Assembly (NCBI GenBank): GCA_031286695.1 | Contig: JAITTY010000017.1 | Coordinates: 186,001-250,000 of the forward strand | DNA length: 64,000 bases | Source: Sphingobacterium sp. | Lineage (GTDB): Bacteria; Bacteroidota; Bacteroidia; Sphingobacteriales; Sphingobacteriaceae | Reading direction: 5' to 3' | Shown here: positions 8,001 to 17,099 of the stretch, one piece after another | How positions within the stretch are numbered: the first letter of the stretch is position 1 | Layout of the letters: every line of letters starts with the position of its first letter | Position numbers and translations under genes: made by a program | The notes under the pieces: generated by a model | The model's input: only the letters and a program-made list of their open reading frames with translations | What the model was told of the DNA's origin: nothing | Databases searched by the model: none

Positions 8001-8975
8001 TTAAATACCTTTGTAAGCCTTCAATGCCTGCGTTAATTTCGGAACGACGTCGAAGGCATCGCCTACAATTCCATAGTCGGCCACTTTGAAAAAGGGCGCT
8101 TCTGGATCTTTGTTGATGACAACGATTGTTTTAGAAGAGCTTACTCCAGCCAAATGCTGGATTGCTCCGGAGATACCAATTGCAATATAAAGATTGGGGC
8201 TCACCACAATACCTGTCTGGCCAACGTGCTCTGAATGGGGGCGCCAGCCAGCATCGGATACTGGTTTTGAACAGGCTGTAGCTGCGCCAAGCACATCGGC
8301 GAGTTCTTCAATCATTCCCCAGTTTTCAGGTCCTTTTAGTCCACGGCCTGCAGAGACGACGATTTCAGCTTCCGGTAGGGAAATTTTGTCTGTTGCACGA
8401 ACAATTTCTTTGACTAAGGTTGTAAAATCGAGTTGATCAATATTTGGCGCGAAAGTTTCGACTGTCGCCGTGCCACCAACTTCTTTGGTTTCGTAAGCAT
8501 TTGGACTTAAAGCGATCACTTTGGTGGCCGAAGTAAGCTCTAGTGTCGCGAAAGCCTTATTGGAAAATGCAGTTTTTTTGACAGTTAGTTTGTCGCCATT
8601 GATTGTCGGTAATTCGAGTGCGCCATCGGCAAGACCAGCCTCCAATTTGGCTGCAATACGTGGAGCAAGTCCTTTGCCCGAAAACGAGTTGGATAGGACA
8701 AGTAGCTTGGCACCAGTGCTTTTTACAGCCTCAGCGATGATGCTTGCATAGGCCTGATTTACAAAAGAAGCAAGCCGTTCGTTATCGACATTTAATACTT
8801 TGGAAGCACCATACTTGCCCAAACCAGCAAGTTCGTCTTCAGCAACATTCCCGATTGAAATGGCAACAAGGTCAGTCTGTATGTTATCGGCGATGGATTT
8901 TGCGTAAGAAACAACTTCAAAAGCTGATTTTTTGAACTTCCCATCGGTATTTTCTACATATACTAGTATAGACAT
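8001..8975 (-). CDS. etfA: Electron transfer flavoprotein subunit alpha
   Basis: The 324-residue protein has the N-terminal adenine-nucleotide-alpha-hydrolase-like domain (about 1-185) and the C-terminal FAD-binding domain (about 200-322). The latter has the signature AGRGLKGPENWGMIEELADV, then SEHVGQTGIVVSPNLYIAIG and SGAIQHLAGV, which bind FAD. With EtfB it forms the soluble heterodimer that passes electrons from acyl-CoA and other dehydrogenases to ETF-quinone oxidoreductase. It is 20 bp downstream of etfB in the same operon, with a terminator right after its stop. Confidence 0.97.
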   Translation of the reverse strand: MSILVYVENTDGKFKKSAFEVVSYAKSIADNIQTDLVAISIGNVAEDELAGLGKYGASKVLNVDNERLASFVNQAYASIIAEAVKSTGAKLLVLSNSFSGKGLAPRIAAKLEAGLADGALELPTINGDKLTVKKTAFSNKAFATLELTSATKVIALSPNAYETKEVGGTATVETFAPNIDQLDFTTLVKEIVRATDKISLPEAEIVVSAGRGLKGPENWGMIEELADVLGAATACSKPVSDAGWRPHSEHVGQTGIVVSPNLYIAIGISGAIQHLAGVSSSKTIVVINKDPEAPFFKVADYGIVGDAFDVVPKLTQALKAYKGI

Positions 8976-8995
8976 AGTGTTTTAGCGTTTAAAGA

Positions 8996-9733
8996 TTAAA
9001 TAACTTTAGCTTCGTCGTGAAGAAGAGAAACTAATTTTTCCACCTCGGAAGCGTCAACAAGTTTGACCGTACCCCGTGGAGCAGGTGTCTCGTAGCTGAC
9101 AATGTGTTCAAGAACGTCTATAGTGGAAGGTTCCAGCACATCTAATGGTTTCGTACGCGCACTCATAATACCACGCATATTCGGTATTTTTGGCTCGGCA
9201 ACACCTTCTGCTGTGCCAATGACAATGGGTAGTTTGGCCGTCAATACCTCTTTTCCACCTTCAATCTCGCGCTCAACTGTGACTGCGTCGCCCGCAATAT
9301 CAACTTTTTTGGCAATGGAAACAGAAGGGATATTCAGCAGTTCTCCTACGATTGCCCCCACTTGAGCACCGTTATAGTCGATGGATTCACGGCCAGTTAA
9401 AATTAAGTCAAATGCATTGTCTTTGGCATATTGTGCAATTTGATTCGCGACAAACCAAGCATCGCGCGGAACGGCGTTAATCCGTACAGCATTGTCTGCG
9501 CCAATTGCCAATGCTTTTCGAATGGTTGCATCTGTAGATGCATCGCCCACATTGATGACAGTTACGGTTCCTTTTCCACCTTCGGCCAACTCAACAGCTT
9601 TGGATAAAGCAATTTCATCATAAGGGTTTATAATGAATTGTACACCAGCTGTATTAAATGCAGTGTTGTCATTTGTAAAAGTGATTTTGGATGTAGTGTC
9701 AGGGACATTACTTATACAAACTAATATTTTCAT
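8996..9733 (-). CDS. etfB: Electron transfer flavoprotein subunit beta
   Basis: The 245-residue protein starts MKILVCISNVPDTTSKI and contains the ETF-beta signature region DLILTGRESIDYNGAQVG followed by IVGELLNIPSVS. The subunit binds AMP as a structural cofactor and docks with EtfA. It is the first gene of the etfBA operon. TAAGTTTG lies at 9758-9751, 17 bases before the ATG, but no TTG is seen at the usual distance. Confidence 0.97.
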   Translation of the reverse strand: MKILVCISNVPDTTSKITFTNDNTAFNTAGVQFIINPYDEIALSKAVELAEGGKGTVTVINVGDASTDATIRKALAIGADNAVRINAVPRDAWFVANQIAQYAKDNAFDLILTGRESIDYNGAQVGAIVGELLNIPSVSIAKKVDIAGDAVTVEREIEGGKEVLTAKLPIVIGTAEGVAEPKIPNMRGIMSARTKPLDVLEPSTIDVLEHIVSYETPAPRGTVKLVDASEVEKLVSLLHDEAKVI

Positions 9734-10089
9734 ATACGATTGGTTTTACTCAAACTTACCATATTTTCTTTCAATTAAAAAGCGTTAGGGCGTTTTAAAT
9801 TCTGCTAAAGAGTCTTCTTGTGATTTTGATGAATTTTTAATTTTACCAGCTCTTTTCTTGTATTTTTTTTGATGTGATATGATATTGAGGTGTTTTGTTG
9901 TCTTTTTTGTAAAATTTTATTTTAAATAGCTGGTTTTTGACAATAGATTTACTACGTCAGTAAATTGTCATTTTATATGCTAGCATAGTAATTTTGGGTG
10001 TCCGCGCAAATTTGTCCGAGGTTCGGTTTGGAAAAGCTTTTGGGTACTTCGGAAAGGGCGGTGATTATTTTAGGGGATACACAATTAAA
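9734..10089. other. Divergent intergenic region, no gene seen
   Basis: This AT-rich gap separates etfB from the TPR gene. It holds the etfB TAAGTTTG (9758-9751) and leads into the TPR-gene promoter. No coding potential or strong hairpin was seen in 9780-10080. Confidence 0.6.
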
Positions 10090-10120
10090 TTGCATATAAA
10101 ATGCAATTTGTCTAAGTTTG
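10090..10120 (+). promoter_or_regulatory. Promoter of the TPR gene with overlapping inverted repeat
   Basis: TTG (10090-10092), a 20-bp spacer and TAAGTTTG (10113-10120). A perfect 9-bp inverted repeat, AAATTGCAT (10087-10095) and ATGCAATTT (10101-10109), overlaps the -33 side. It is one of five related promoters in the window. Confidence 0.8.
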
Positions 10121-10133
10121 AAATAAAAAAGAT

Positions 10134-10466
10134 ATGTCGACACGATTGGATCAACTGAATGAATTTTTGAAAGAGAGCCCCGAAGATCCTTTTTTAAAAT
10201 ACGCGATTGCAGCGGAATATCTCAAGCAGGAGAATGAGCAAGAGGCCATGTCAAGATTTGAGAATTTAGTACAGACGGACCCAGATTATGTAGGAACCTA
10301 TTATCACTTGGGTAAGCTATACGAAAAACTGAATAAACAGGAACTAGCGACTGCTATTTATAGAGCCGGAATTGAGATCGCTCGTAAGACCCGCAATTTC
10401 CATGCTTTGGGCGAGTTACAGGGTGCGTTATCATTTATAACAGACGAAGATGAAGATGATTTTTAA
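10134..10466 (+). CDS. Small tetratricopeptide-repeat protein
   Basis: The 110-residue protein has no signal peptide or membrane span. It carries about two TPR-type helical hairpins (residues 18-50 and 52-85). The second matches the TPR consensus best (YVGTYYHLGKLYEKLNKQELA). The C-terminus is acidic (DEDEDDF). TPRs mediate protein-protein contacts and the partner is unknown. It has its own promoter of the shared extended type, with only 13 bases between TAAGTTTG and ATG. Confidence 0.85.
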   Translation: MSTRLDQLNEFLKESPEDPFLKYAIAAEYLKQENEQEAMSRFENLVQTDPDYVGTYYHLGKLYEKLNKQELATAIYRAGIEIARKTRNFHALGELQGALSFITDEDEDDF

Positions 10467-10550
10467 TCTTTTCTAAATTTTTGGTATTTAATTTGTTATG
10501 AATTTATTGGTGTAACTGTTAGATGCTGTTTTTTTTGAATTTGGAATGAG

Positions 10551-10970
10551 ATGAAAAGGTATATTTGGATTGTGGGTTTGTTGTTGACAATTGGAATGGT
10601 GGGATGTGATAATCCCAAACAAAGTGTGGCTGCCTATAAGGATAATTTACAAGACCTTAAAGGAAGAGATAAGGCGGAAGTAGTAATTGGAGAATATAAA
10701 GGTATCATGCCTTGTGCGGATTGTGATGGGATTGAAACACTTATTTCATTACATGCTGACAACACCTACCAATATTCATCCAAATATCTAAATAAGAGTG
10801 ATGATGTCTTTGTGCGGGAGGGAAAATGGAAATTAGATGGCAATATCGTCACATTGGATGGGGTTGATTATAAATTCAAACTAGGAAATCGGATACTCAG
10901 TCAGCTGGATCTCTCTGGAAATGACATTACGGGCGATATTTCCAAATATTATGTATTGACAAAAAATTGA
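10551..10970 (+). CDS. NlpE-like lipoprotein
   Basis: The 139-residue protein has a lipoprotein signal ending TIGMVGC (Cys19). The mature part has an NlpE N-terminal-type beta domain (about 45-137), recognised by GEYKGIMPCADCDGIETLIS with its CxxC (about residues 56-59), then SLHADNTYQY and EGKWKLDGNIVTLDG. E. coli NlpE senses outer-membrane and copper stress and activates Cpx. Bacteroidota homologues of this single-domain form have no assigned role. The CxxC could bind metal or be redox-active. It follows the TPR gene by 84 bp and has its own terminator. Confidence 0.85.
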   Translation: MKRYIWIVGLLLTIGMVGCDNPKQSVAAYKDNLQDLKGRDKAEVVIGEYKGIMPCADCDGIETLISLHADNTYQYSSKYLNKSDDVFVREGKWKLDGNIVTLDGVDYKFKLGNRILSQLDLSGNDITGDISKYYVLTKN

Positions 10971-11000
10971 TATGTAGCCTAAGGGATATATTAAAACATA

Positions 11001-11028
11001 AAAAGCCGAAAGTATACTTTCGGCTTTT
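11001..11028. terminator. Bidirectional intrinsic terminator
   Basis: AAAAGCCGAAAG and CTTTCGGCTTTT form a perfect 12-bp stem with a TATA loop, between the convergent NlpE-like and cysteine desulfurase genes. Confidence 0.9.
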
Positions 11029-11140
11029 TATGTTTTTGGATTTATAGCTGTTTTTTGGCTATAGATAAGTTCTTTCTCGCTGCAAGCCTGATAATTTATT
11101 CTTCACTTGCGGGTCATTCTTGAAGCTTTACCTGTAAATG

Positions 11141-12277
11141 CTATTTGTTCTTTGTACAAAGTTCTTTCAACGTTGCTACCACAAAATCGACTTCTTCCTT
11201 TGTATTATGCTTGCAGAATGAAAAACGAACTGAAGGACGCTCCGAGCTGGATTTGATAGCACCTAATACATGCGATCCGATGTCTGTGCCTGAACTGCAG
11301 GCGCTGCCACCCGAGCAGGATATACCTGCAATATCCAGATTGAATAAGAGCATGTCGGCAAGGTCGCTGCAAGGGAATGAAACATTCAGTACAGTATACA
11401 GTGATTTTTCGGGTTCAATAACACCATTAAAATCAATCTCTGGGATCGCTTTTTGCAATTCGTCGATCATATAAGATTTTAGATTTTGAATATAAGCGTG
11501 ATGTTCATCCATGTGCTCATAGGCAAGTTCCAGGGCTTTGGCAAGTCCTGCTATACCATAGACATTTTCTGTTCCACCGCGCATGTTGCGTTCTTGCGCT
11601 CCGCCATAGATCAATGGTTTGATCTTGTTATTGGCATTGATATAAAGAAAACCAACTCCTTTCGGACCATGGAATTTATGTGCAGCTCCTGTTATAAAAT
11701 CTATTTTAAGACTGCCAAGATCGTGGGGATAATGACCCATAGTCTGTACAGTATCCGAATGGAATATCGCATTATATTTTTGGCATAATTCGGCGATACG
11801 TTGAATATCGTTGAGATTTCCGATTTCATTGTTAGCATGCATAATGGAAACGAAGGTACGCGGATTGGTACTTAAAAGTTCTTCCAGCTGGTTGAGGTTT
11901 AAATTACCTTTTTCGTCAACTTCCAATAAATCAAGGTGTACTTTACCGGCTTTCTCCAGCTCCTCTAAAGTATGCAATACCGCATGGTGCTCTATTGGTG
12001 AGGTGATGGCATGGCTTATCCCAAAGTCGGCAATTGACCTGACAATGGCCATATTGTCGGCCTCGGTTCCACCCGATGTGAAGAATATCTCTGCTGGAGA
12101 TACATGAAGTAGATTGGCAATCGTTTTACGAGCTTTTTCTACAATTGTTTTTACTTGTCGTCCGTGACTATGGATAGAAGATGGATTTCCAAAGTTATTG
12201 TCCATCACATCGACCATTACTTTTATTACTTCAGGATCTAAGGCTGTAGTCGCTGCATTATCAAAATATACTTGCAT
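11141..12277 (-). CDS. Cysteine desulfurase (NifS/IscS type)
   Basis: The 378-residue class V aminotransferase-fold PLP enzyme starts MQVYFDNAATTALDPEVI. Substrate/cofactor motifs are SGGTEADN (68-75), the PLP-binding Lys201 in GAAHKFHGPKG, and the mobile active-site loop with Cys327 in SGGSACSSG. It takes sulfur from L-cysteine as an enzyme persulfide for Fe-S clusters or other thio-cofactors. The SGGSACSSG loop is the short NifS/IscS type rather than SufS. No isc genes are adjacent, so the partner system is unknown. TAATTTTG lies at 12289-12282, four bases before the ATG (possible leaderless start). Confidence 0.93.
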   Translation of the reverse strand: MQVYFDNAATTALDPEVIKVMVDVMDNNFGNPSSIHSHGRQVKTIVEKARKTIANLLHVSPAEIFFTSGGTEADNMAIVRSIADFGISHAITSPIEHHAVLHTLEELEKAGKVHLDLLEVDEKGNLNLNQLEELLSTNPRTFVSIMHANNEIGNLNDIQRIAELCQKYNAIFHSDTVQTMGHYPHDLGSLKIDFITGAAHKFHGPKGVGFLYINANNKIKPLIYGGAQERNMRGGTENVYGIAGLAKALELAYEHMDEHHAYIQNLKSYMIDELQKAIPEIDFNGVIEPEKSLYTVLNVSFPCSDLADMLLFNLDIAGISCSGGSACSSGTDIGSHVLGAIKSSSERPSVRFSFCKHNTKEEVDFVVATLKELCTKNK

Positions 12278-12440
12278 GCTGCAAAATTACAAATCTCCAA
12301 AGTAAATTAAAGGTATTAAATGACTTATTTTTATCATTTTATTTTCCTAATTATAGCTGATAGGTGTTGGCGTGATGGGGTCTCGTTAGAATTAGGTTCT
12401 TTTTGCCGTAAATGGTATAGGAGGAGTAATTTTCCGATCT

Positions 12441-12484
12441 GATAAAAAAATATAGCGCCAATCTATTATTTCAGTTTGGCGCTA
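12441..12484 (-). terminator. Intrinsic terminator after lnt
   Basis: TAGCGCCAA (12453-12461) pairs with TTGGCGCTA (12476-12484). On the reverse strand TATATTTTTTTA follows. T-rich DNA also flanks the other side. Confidence 0.85.
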
Positions 12485-12492
12485 CTTTTTAT

Positions 12493-14115
12493 TTAGATAA
12501 GTTCTTTTTTTCGTCTGACCGCGATGAGCATCACAATTCCTCCAATCGCGAGCGCCAAACCCAAATAGGCCGCAATATCACCTGCTTGTGTGTAGAAAGT
12601 AATTTCTTCATTTAAATTAATTTCCTGATTTAGGGCCGCAGGCTGCCACCATTTGGTCTGCTGTATAATATCGCCACGTTGGTTGATAAAGCCAGAAATC
12701 CCTGTATTGGCTGAGCGAGCAACCCAGCGGCGGTTTTCAATCGCTCTGAGTTTCGCATATTGTAAATGCTGGTCTTTACCCGAAGTATTGCCCCACCAGC
12801 CATCGTTGGTAATGATCGCTATAAATTGAGCGCCTTTTTTGACGTATTTAGAAACATAATTGCCCCAAATGGATTCATAACAGATTACGGGTGCAGCGCC
12901 AATACCACTCTGGGCATAGAATACCGAAGGTTCAGCCTGTTTTCCATAACCACCTGTGGTACCACCGAACGCTTTAAATAAAGGTTTCAAGAAGTTCATC
13001 GCTGCGCCAAAAGGCATTTGCTCTACGCCCGGCACGAGTTTAGACTTATGGTAAAACTGAAGTTTGGAGGAATAATCGATCAATGTTGCGGCATTGAAAT
13101 TATCCTGATATACATTAGGAGCTATTTCACGCGCAGTAGGTGTTTTTGCATAGTTGTACAACTGATAACTTTCAATACCTGAAAGTACATTGCCATTTTT
13201 ATATTGATCTAAAAATTTTAAGATACGCTGATAAGAATAGGTTTCCCTAAAGTTTTCCTCGTCAAAATCGCCGTTCTGCGAAAGTGCGGTTTCAGGCCAG
13301 ATAAAAAACTCTGTATTGGGTTTGGCGACTGAATTTGATAAGGAGAATAAGATATTTAATTGCTCTTCGGGACTTAAATTGAATTTAATGTAAGGATCAA
13401 TGTTCGGCTGTACAACAACAATCTGTGCAGGGTTCTGATGTTCTTCGTAGTTGAAGTACCGCATTAACGAGTAGGCGCTAGGAAGTAGCAATACTGCGGC
13501 CAAAGAAGCAATCGGAACAATCTTACGTTTGATCGGATAAAGTCCTTTTCGATTGAGATAAAGTGTAAATACCAAGATATTGACCAGCCAGATCCATATT
13601 GTTCCGCCATAGACTCCTGTGATGTCATACCATTGGATCAATTGGTGGAAACTTGCGAAACCGTTGCCTAATGTCATCCAAGGGAAGGCTAAATCCCAGG
13701 ATTCGTGTAGAAATTCATAGCTTATCCAGAATCCCATTAACCCGAAAAGGGATAACAGGATGTTCGTTTTACGTCGTAATTGCCCATATAGTCTGAAAGC
13801 CAGTGCCATTAGAGCAGCTCCAAGACAAAAAGGGATCAGACTGATCACAACAGCGGCAAATGGCGGCATAACTGCCGAAATGGAGTTATATACCCAGTAA
13901 ATTGAGGCCGTGTTCCAGACAACTGCGGTGAGCCCTGCAGTAAGAAATACTTTTCGGCCTTTCTTTTTGAATGTTTCACTGCGGATAATATTTTCCGCAG
14001 CAATGAGTAAAGGCACAAAACCAATAAATAACAATGGACTGGAATAAGGGATTGGAGGCCAACCCAACCACAATAAAAAGGCACTTAAAAGTGCCAGTAG
14101 ATAGTTATTTTTCAC
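12493..14115 (-). CDS. lnt: Apolipoprotein N-acyltransferase
   Basis: The 540-residue inner-membrane protein has about six N-terminal helices (1-220), a periplasmic nitrilase-fold domain (about 230-500) and one C-terminal helix (about 508-530). The catalytic triad is Glu275 (WPETALS), Lys359 (YHKSKLVPGVEQMPFG) and Cys412 (VICYESIWG). The enzyme adds the third acyl chain to the N-terminal Cys of lipoproteins, which fits the many lipoproteins in this window. The start is GTG at 14115. The nearest upstream ATG frame is closed by a stop, and GGGAGAAAA lies just upstream. It is the last gene of an rsmI / PH-SHOCT / lnt operon, with a 23-bp gap. Confidence 0.95.
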   Translation of the reverse strand: MKNNYLLALLSAFLLWLGWPPIPYSSPLLFIGFVPLLIAAENIIRSETFKKKGRKVFLTAGLTAVVWNTASIYWVYNSISAVMPPFAAVVISLIPFCLGAALMALAFRLYGQLRRKTNILLSLFGLMGFWISYEFLHESWDLAFPWMTLGNGFASFHQLIQWYDITGVYGGTIWIWLVNILVFTLYLNRKGLYPIKRKIVPIASLAAVLLLPSAYSLMRYFNYEEHQNPAQIVVVQPNIDPYIKFNLSPEEQLNILFSLSNSVAKPNTEFFIWPETALSQNGDFDEENFRETYSYQRILKFLDQYKNGNVLSGIESYQLYNYAKTPTAREIAPNVYQDNFNAATLIDYSSKLQFYHKSKLVPGVEQMPFGAAMNFLKPLFKAFGGTTGGYGKQAEPSVFYAQSGIGAAPVICYESIWGNYVSKYVKKGAQFIAIITNDGWWGNTSGKDQHLQYAKLRAIENRRWVARSANTGISGFINQRGDIIQQTKWWQPAALNQEINLNEEITFYTQAGDIAAYLGLALAIGGIVMLIAVRRKKELI

Positions 14116-14138
14116 TATATATTTTCTCCCATTTATGA

Positions 14139-14900
14139 TTATAAACTGGATAAAACTTCTCTCTTTTTACTCTCGTATTCCTCTTGGGTAATCAATTGTT
14201 TGTCGAAGAGTGTCTTTAATTTCTTGAGCTTTAAGGTAATTTCATCATCTTCCTCTTCTTTTGCGGCAGTTGGTGGGACGATAGGAGCTGCCGAAACTGG
14301 AGGAACAGTAGGGGTAGATCCGATCGGTTGCTGTGCCTGAATAGGCGCCGGTGGAGTTGGCTGAGCAGACCCATAAGATTGTGGTGCTGATGGGGCAGGT
14401 GCAGTAACCGCTGGCTGAACCGGTATATTACTTTCTGGCCGTTCAAAAACCACTTCCTTCGCAACTGTTGGAGCGATGACTATTTTTTCTTTTTCGGCAG
14501 CTAATTCGGCTTTTTTATAGTTTTCAAGAGCGGCTTTAATATATTGATACAGCTTTCTGGCCTGAACTTTTGGGATATAGTCTATACTTAGATTTTCTCC
14601 TGTAAAAGGGATAACCGTAACTTTCGATCCAAATATCTCCTCTTTGAAGGCTATATCTTTGATATCTTGCCAACCAAAGATTTCAAAATCAGTAGCCAAG
14701 CCAAGTTTAGTAAATTCACACATAAAAATGCGTTTATTACTGATGGTGATACTGTCTGGTAAAATGGTTACTGCAGGTTTTTTTTGAACTGCAATATAAT
14801 CTATTTTTTCCCCTGGAGTAAGCATATCTTGGACTTTAGTAACCAATTTTTCAATGATTTTTATGTCCTGCCCGTCCTGTGCAAATTGTTCCATGTTCAT
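14139..14900 (-). CDS. PH-like/SHOCT domain protein
   Basis: The 253-residue soluble protein has an N-terminal bacterial PH-like domain (about 10-120) with the signature LTPGEKIDYIAVQKKPAVT, then DSITISNKRIFM and FEIFGWQDIKDIAF. A proline/alanine/glutamine-rich linker follows (about 150-215). The C-terminal SHOCT motif (about 223-253) reads LKKLKTLFDKQLITQEEYES. SHOCT is a short oligomerisation-type helical motif commonly fused to PH-like domains. The function is unknown. ATG codons at 14900 and 14894 are both possible. It lies between rsmI and lnt in the same operon. Confidence 0.85.
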   Translation of the reverse strand: MNMEQFAQDGQDIKIIEKLVTKVQDMLTPGEKIDYIAVQKKPAVTILPDSITISNKRIFMCEFTKLGLATDFEIFGWQDIKDIAFKEEIFGSKVTVIPFTGENLSIDYIPKVQARKLYQYIKAALENYKKAELAAEKEKIVIAPTVAKEVVFERPESNIPVQPAVTAPAPSAPQSYGSAQPTPPAPIQAQQPIGSTPTVPPVSAAPIVPPTAAKEEEDDEITLKLKKLKTLFDKQLITQEEYESKKREVLSSL

Positions 14901-14936
14901 GTCAAATACTTTTTAATACCTAAAGATTGTCAAAAT

Positions 14937-15602
14937 TTATTCCAATCCCGCTACACAAAATACAAATTCTCCTTTAATCGGATTGTTTTCAAAGTGTAAT
15001 TTTAAATCAGTTAATGTTCCGCGAACATTTTCTTCATAGAGTTTGCTCAATTCCCGTGATATCGAAGCTTGTCTTTCAGCTCCAAAAACTGTGATAAATT
15101 CTTCTATGGTTTTAAGAATACGATGTGGCGACTCGTAAAAGATCATCGTTCGTTTTTCTTCTGCTAAAGCTTTTAAGCGTGTTTGTCTACCTTTTTTTAC
15201 GGGTAGGAAACCTTCAAAACAAAAACGGTCGTTGGGAAGTCCCGAATTGACAAGCGCAGGCACGAAAGCTGTTGCACCTGGTAAGCACTGTACTTCGAGC
15301 CCTTCTTTAATGGCCTCACGTACCAATAAAAAACCCGGATCCGAGATCGCTGGTGTCCCTGCGTCCGAAATTAATGCAATGTTTTGCCCTTCTTTCAAGA
15401 ATTTAATGATTTCAGATACGGCTTTATGTTCATTGTGCTGATGATGCGCAAATACCTTTTTGTCGATTCCAAAATGCTTCAATAGCGGAGCACTGGTCCT
15501 TGTATCCTCTGCTAAGATGAGGTCCACTTCTTTCAGGACATTGATCGCACGGAGCGTCATGTCCTCCAGATTGCCAATAGGTGTTGGAACTAAATATAAC
15601 AT
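14937..15602 (-). CDS. rsmI: 16S rRNA (cytidine(1402)-2'-O)-methyltransferase
   Basis: The 221-residue protein of the tetrapyrrole (SAM-dependent) methylase fold begins LYLVPTPIGNLEDMTLRA and contains LAEDTRTSAPLLKHF and ALISDAGTPAISDPG, which are hallmarks of RsmI. The enzyme 2'-O-methylates C1402 in the ribosomal P site. It lacks the extra C-terminal domain of the roughly 285-residue E. coli enzyme, as other Bacteroidota forms do. The ATG at 15602 is preferred to a TTG at 15608. TAACTTTG lies at 15613-15606, three bases before it, which suggests a leaderless mRNA. It is the first gene of the operon leading to lnt. Confidence 0.95.
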   Translation of the reverse strand: MLYLVPTPIGNLEDMTLRAINVLKEVDLILAEDTRTSAPLLKHFGIDKKVFAHHQHNEHKAVSEIIKFLKEGQNIALISDAGTPAISDPGFLLVREAIKEGLEVQCLPGATAFVPALVNSGLPNDRFCFEGFLPVKKGRQTRLKALAEEKRTMIFYESPHRILKTIEEFITVFGAERQASISRELSKLYEENVRGTLTDLKLHFENNPIKGEFVFCVAGLE

Positions 15603-15713
15603 GGTCAAAGTTAAGTTTTTTTTACTATATAATTTGCGCTAAAACATTCTGTGCTTTTTGGAGTTCTATTTTAAAGATAATGGTAAACTCCATCACTTTA
15701 TTTTAAATAAATT

Positions 15714-16787
15714 ATGCAATACATTGAAAAAATACAAGCACATCTAGGTGCTGAAGCGAGTTATTTGTTAGAATTTGATCAACCCGCAGTTCCCAAAACA
15801 ATGCTTCATCTTCCACAAGCGGCATTTATCGACCAAGTATATAGTTCAAGTGATCGGAGCCCTCAGGTCTTGCGGAGTTTGGGTCAACTTTTTGGAACGG
15901 GGCGGTTAGCCAATACCGGGTATCTTTCGATATTGCCAGTGGATCAGGGTATCGAACACAGTGCCGGAGCTTCTTTTGCTCCGAATCCGCAGTATTTTGA
16001 TCCAGAAAATATTGTGAAACTGGCCTTGGAGGGAAATTGTAATGCTGTAGCTTCTACCTTTGGTGTTTTGGGCGCTGTTGCCCGAAAGTACGCACATAAG
16101 ATTCCGTTTTTGGTTAAAATCAATCATAATGAACTATTGACCTATCCTAATCGAGCCGATCAAATCTTGTACGGAACAATTCGTGAGGCCTGGAATATGG
16201 GGGCTGTTGCGGTAGGGGCAACGATTTACTTCGGGTCTGAGGAATCCGACCGTCAGATTATAGAAGTGGCAAAAGCGTTTGAGGAAGCCCATTCCTTGGG
16301 AATGGCGACGGTATTATGGTGTTATCTGCGCAACTCGGCTTTTAAAGTAGGGGATAAAGATTATCACTTAGCAGCGGATCTTACCGGACAGGCCAATCAT
16401 TTGGGCGTAACAATTAAAGCGGATATTATCAAGCAAAAACTCCCCGAGTTGAATGGCGGTTTCAAAGCACTGAATATGGGCAAAAGCAGTTATGGAAAGC
16501 TGGATGAACGTATGTATACACAGCTTTCTTCCGATCATCCTATTGATCTGTGCCGCTACCAGGTCCTCAATTGCTTTGCCGGTAGGGCAGGATTGATCAA
16601 CTCTGGCGGGGCTTCCGGACAGAATGATATACAGGAAGCTGTAAAAACAGCGGTTATCAACAAGCGTGCAGGTGGCACGGGTTTGATCTCCGGCCGTAAG
16701 GCTTTTCAAAAGCCAATGAATGAAGGTGTAGAGCTACTACACGCCATTCAGGATGTTTATTTATGCGATGCGGTAAGCATAGCTTAG
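15714..16787 (+). CDS. fbaB: Class I fructose-bisphosphate aldolase (DhnA/FbaB family)
   Basis: The 357-residue TIM-barrel protein contains ILPVDQGIEHSAGASFAPNP, then VKINHNELLTYPN, and a Schiff-base lysine at about Lys235 in GVTIKADIIKQKLP. Length and motifs match the E. coli FbaB/archaeal-type class I aldolases, which cleave fructose 1,6-bisphosphate to DHAP and glyceraldehyde 3-phosphate without a metal. It is transcribed alone. A GGAGTT...AACTCC inverted repeat lies in the leader (about 15660-15691), and a strong terminator follows. Confidence 0.93.
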   Translation: MQYIEKIQAHLGAEASYLLEFDQPAVPKTMLHLPQAAFIDQVYSSSDRSPQVLRSLGQLFGTGRLANTGYLSILPVDQGIEHSAGASFAPNPQYFDPENIVKLALEGNCNAVASTFGVLGAVARKYAHKIPFLVKINHNELLTYPNRADQILYGTIREAWNMGAVAVGATIYFGSEESDRQIIEVAKAFEEAHSLGMATVLWCYLRNSAFKVGDKDYHLAADLTGQANHLGVTIKADIIKQKLPELNGGFKALNMGKSSYGKLDERMYTQLSSDHPIDLCRYQVLNCFAGRAGLINSGGASGQNDIQEAVKTAVINKRAGGTGLISGRKAFQKPMNEGVELLHAIQDVYLCDAVSIA

Positions 16788-16855
16788 CAAATGCGCGTTC
16801 CATGAATCTATCAGGTTGAATCTTACGACAGAGTTTGTCATATAGATCGAATTGT

Positions 16856-16895
16856 AGAGCGTATCGATTAGCAGTCTAATGGATACGCTCTTTCT
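16856..16895 (+). terminator. Intrinsic terminator of fbaB
   Basis: AGAGCGTATCGATTAG (16856-16871) pairs with CTAATGGATACGCTCT (16876-16891) with one mismatch and a CAGT loop, then TTCT. It lies in the 312-bp gap before serS, which otherwise holds only the serS promoter. Confidence 0.85.
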
Positions 16896-17039
16896 ATGGA
16901 TCATAGCTTGTAAATACCGATCCCGTTGAAGATCAGTCTTCAATAGGTTGACGGATGTTAACCGGTGCGGTGCAAAGGAAATAGAGAGCCGTAAAGCAGC
17001 TAAAAAGGCTTTTGGATGGTGGTTTAGGAATAAAATTGC

Positions 17040-17070
17040 TTGTAAATAAAGGCAAATTTATCTAAGTTTG
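17040..17070 (+). promoter_or_regulatory. serS promoter (extended type)
   Basis: TTG (17040-17042), a 20-bp spacer TAAATAAAGGCAAATTTATC and TAAGTTTG (17063-17070). A TTGC at 17036-17039 pairs with GCAA in the spacer. The last 19 bases are identical to the bifunctional nuclease promoter. Confidence 0.8.
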
Positions 17071-17099
17071 TTCACTATTTTAAATAACACATTTATATT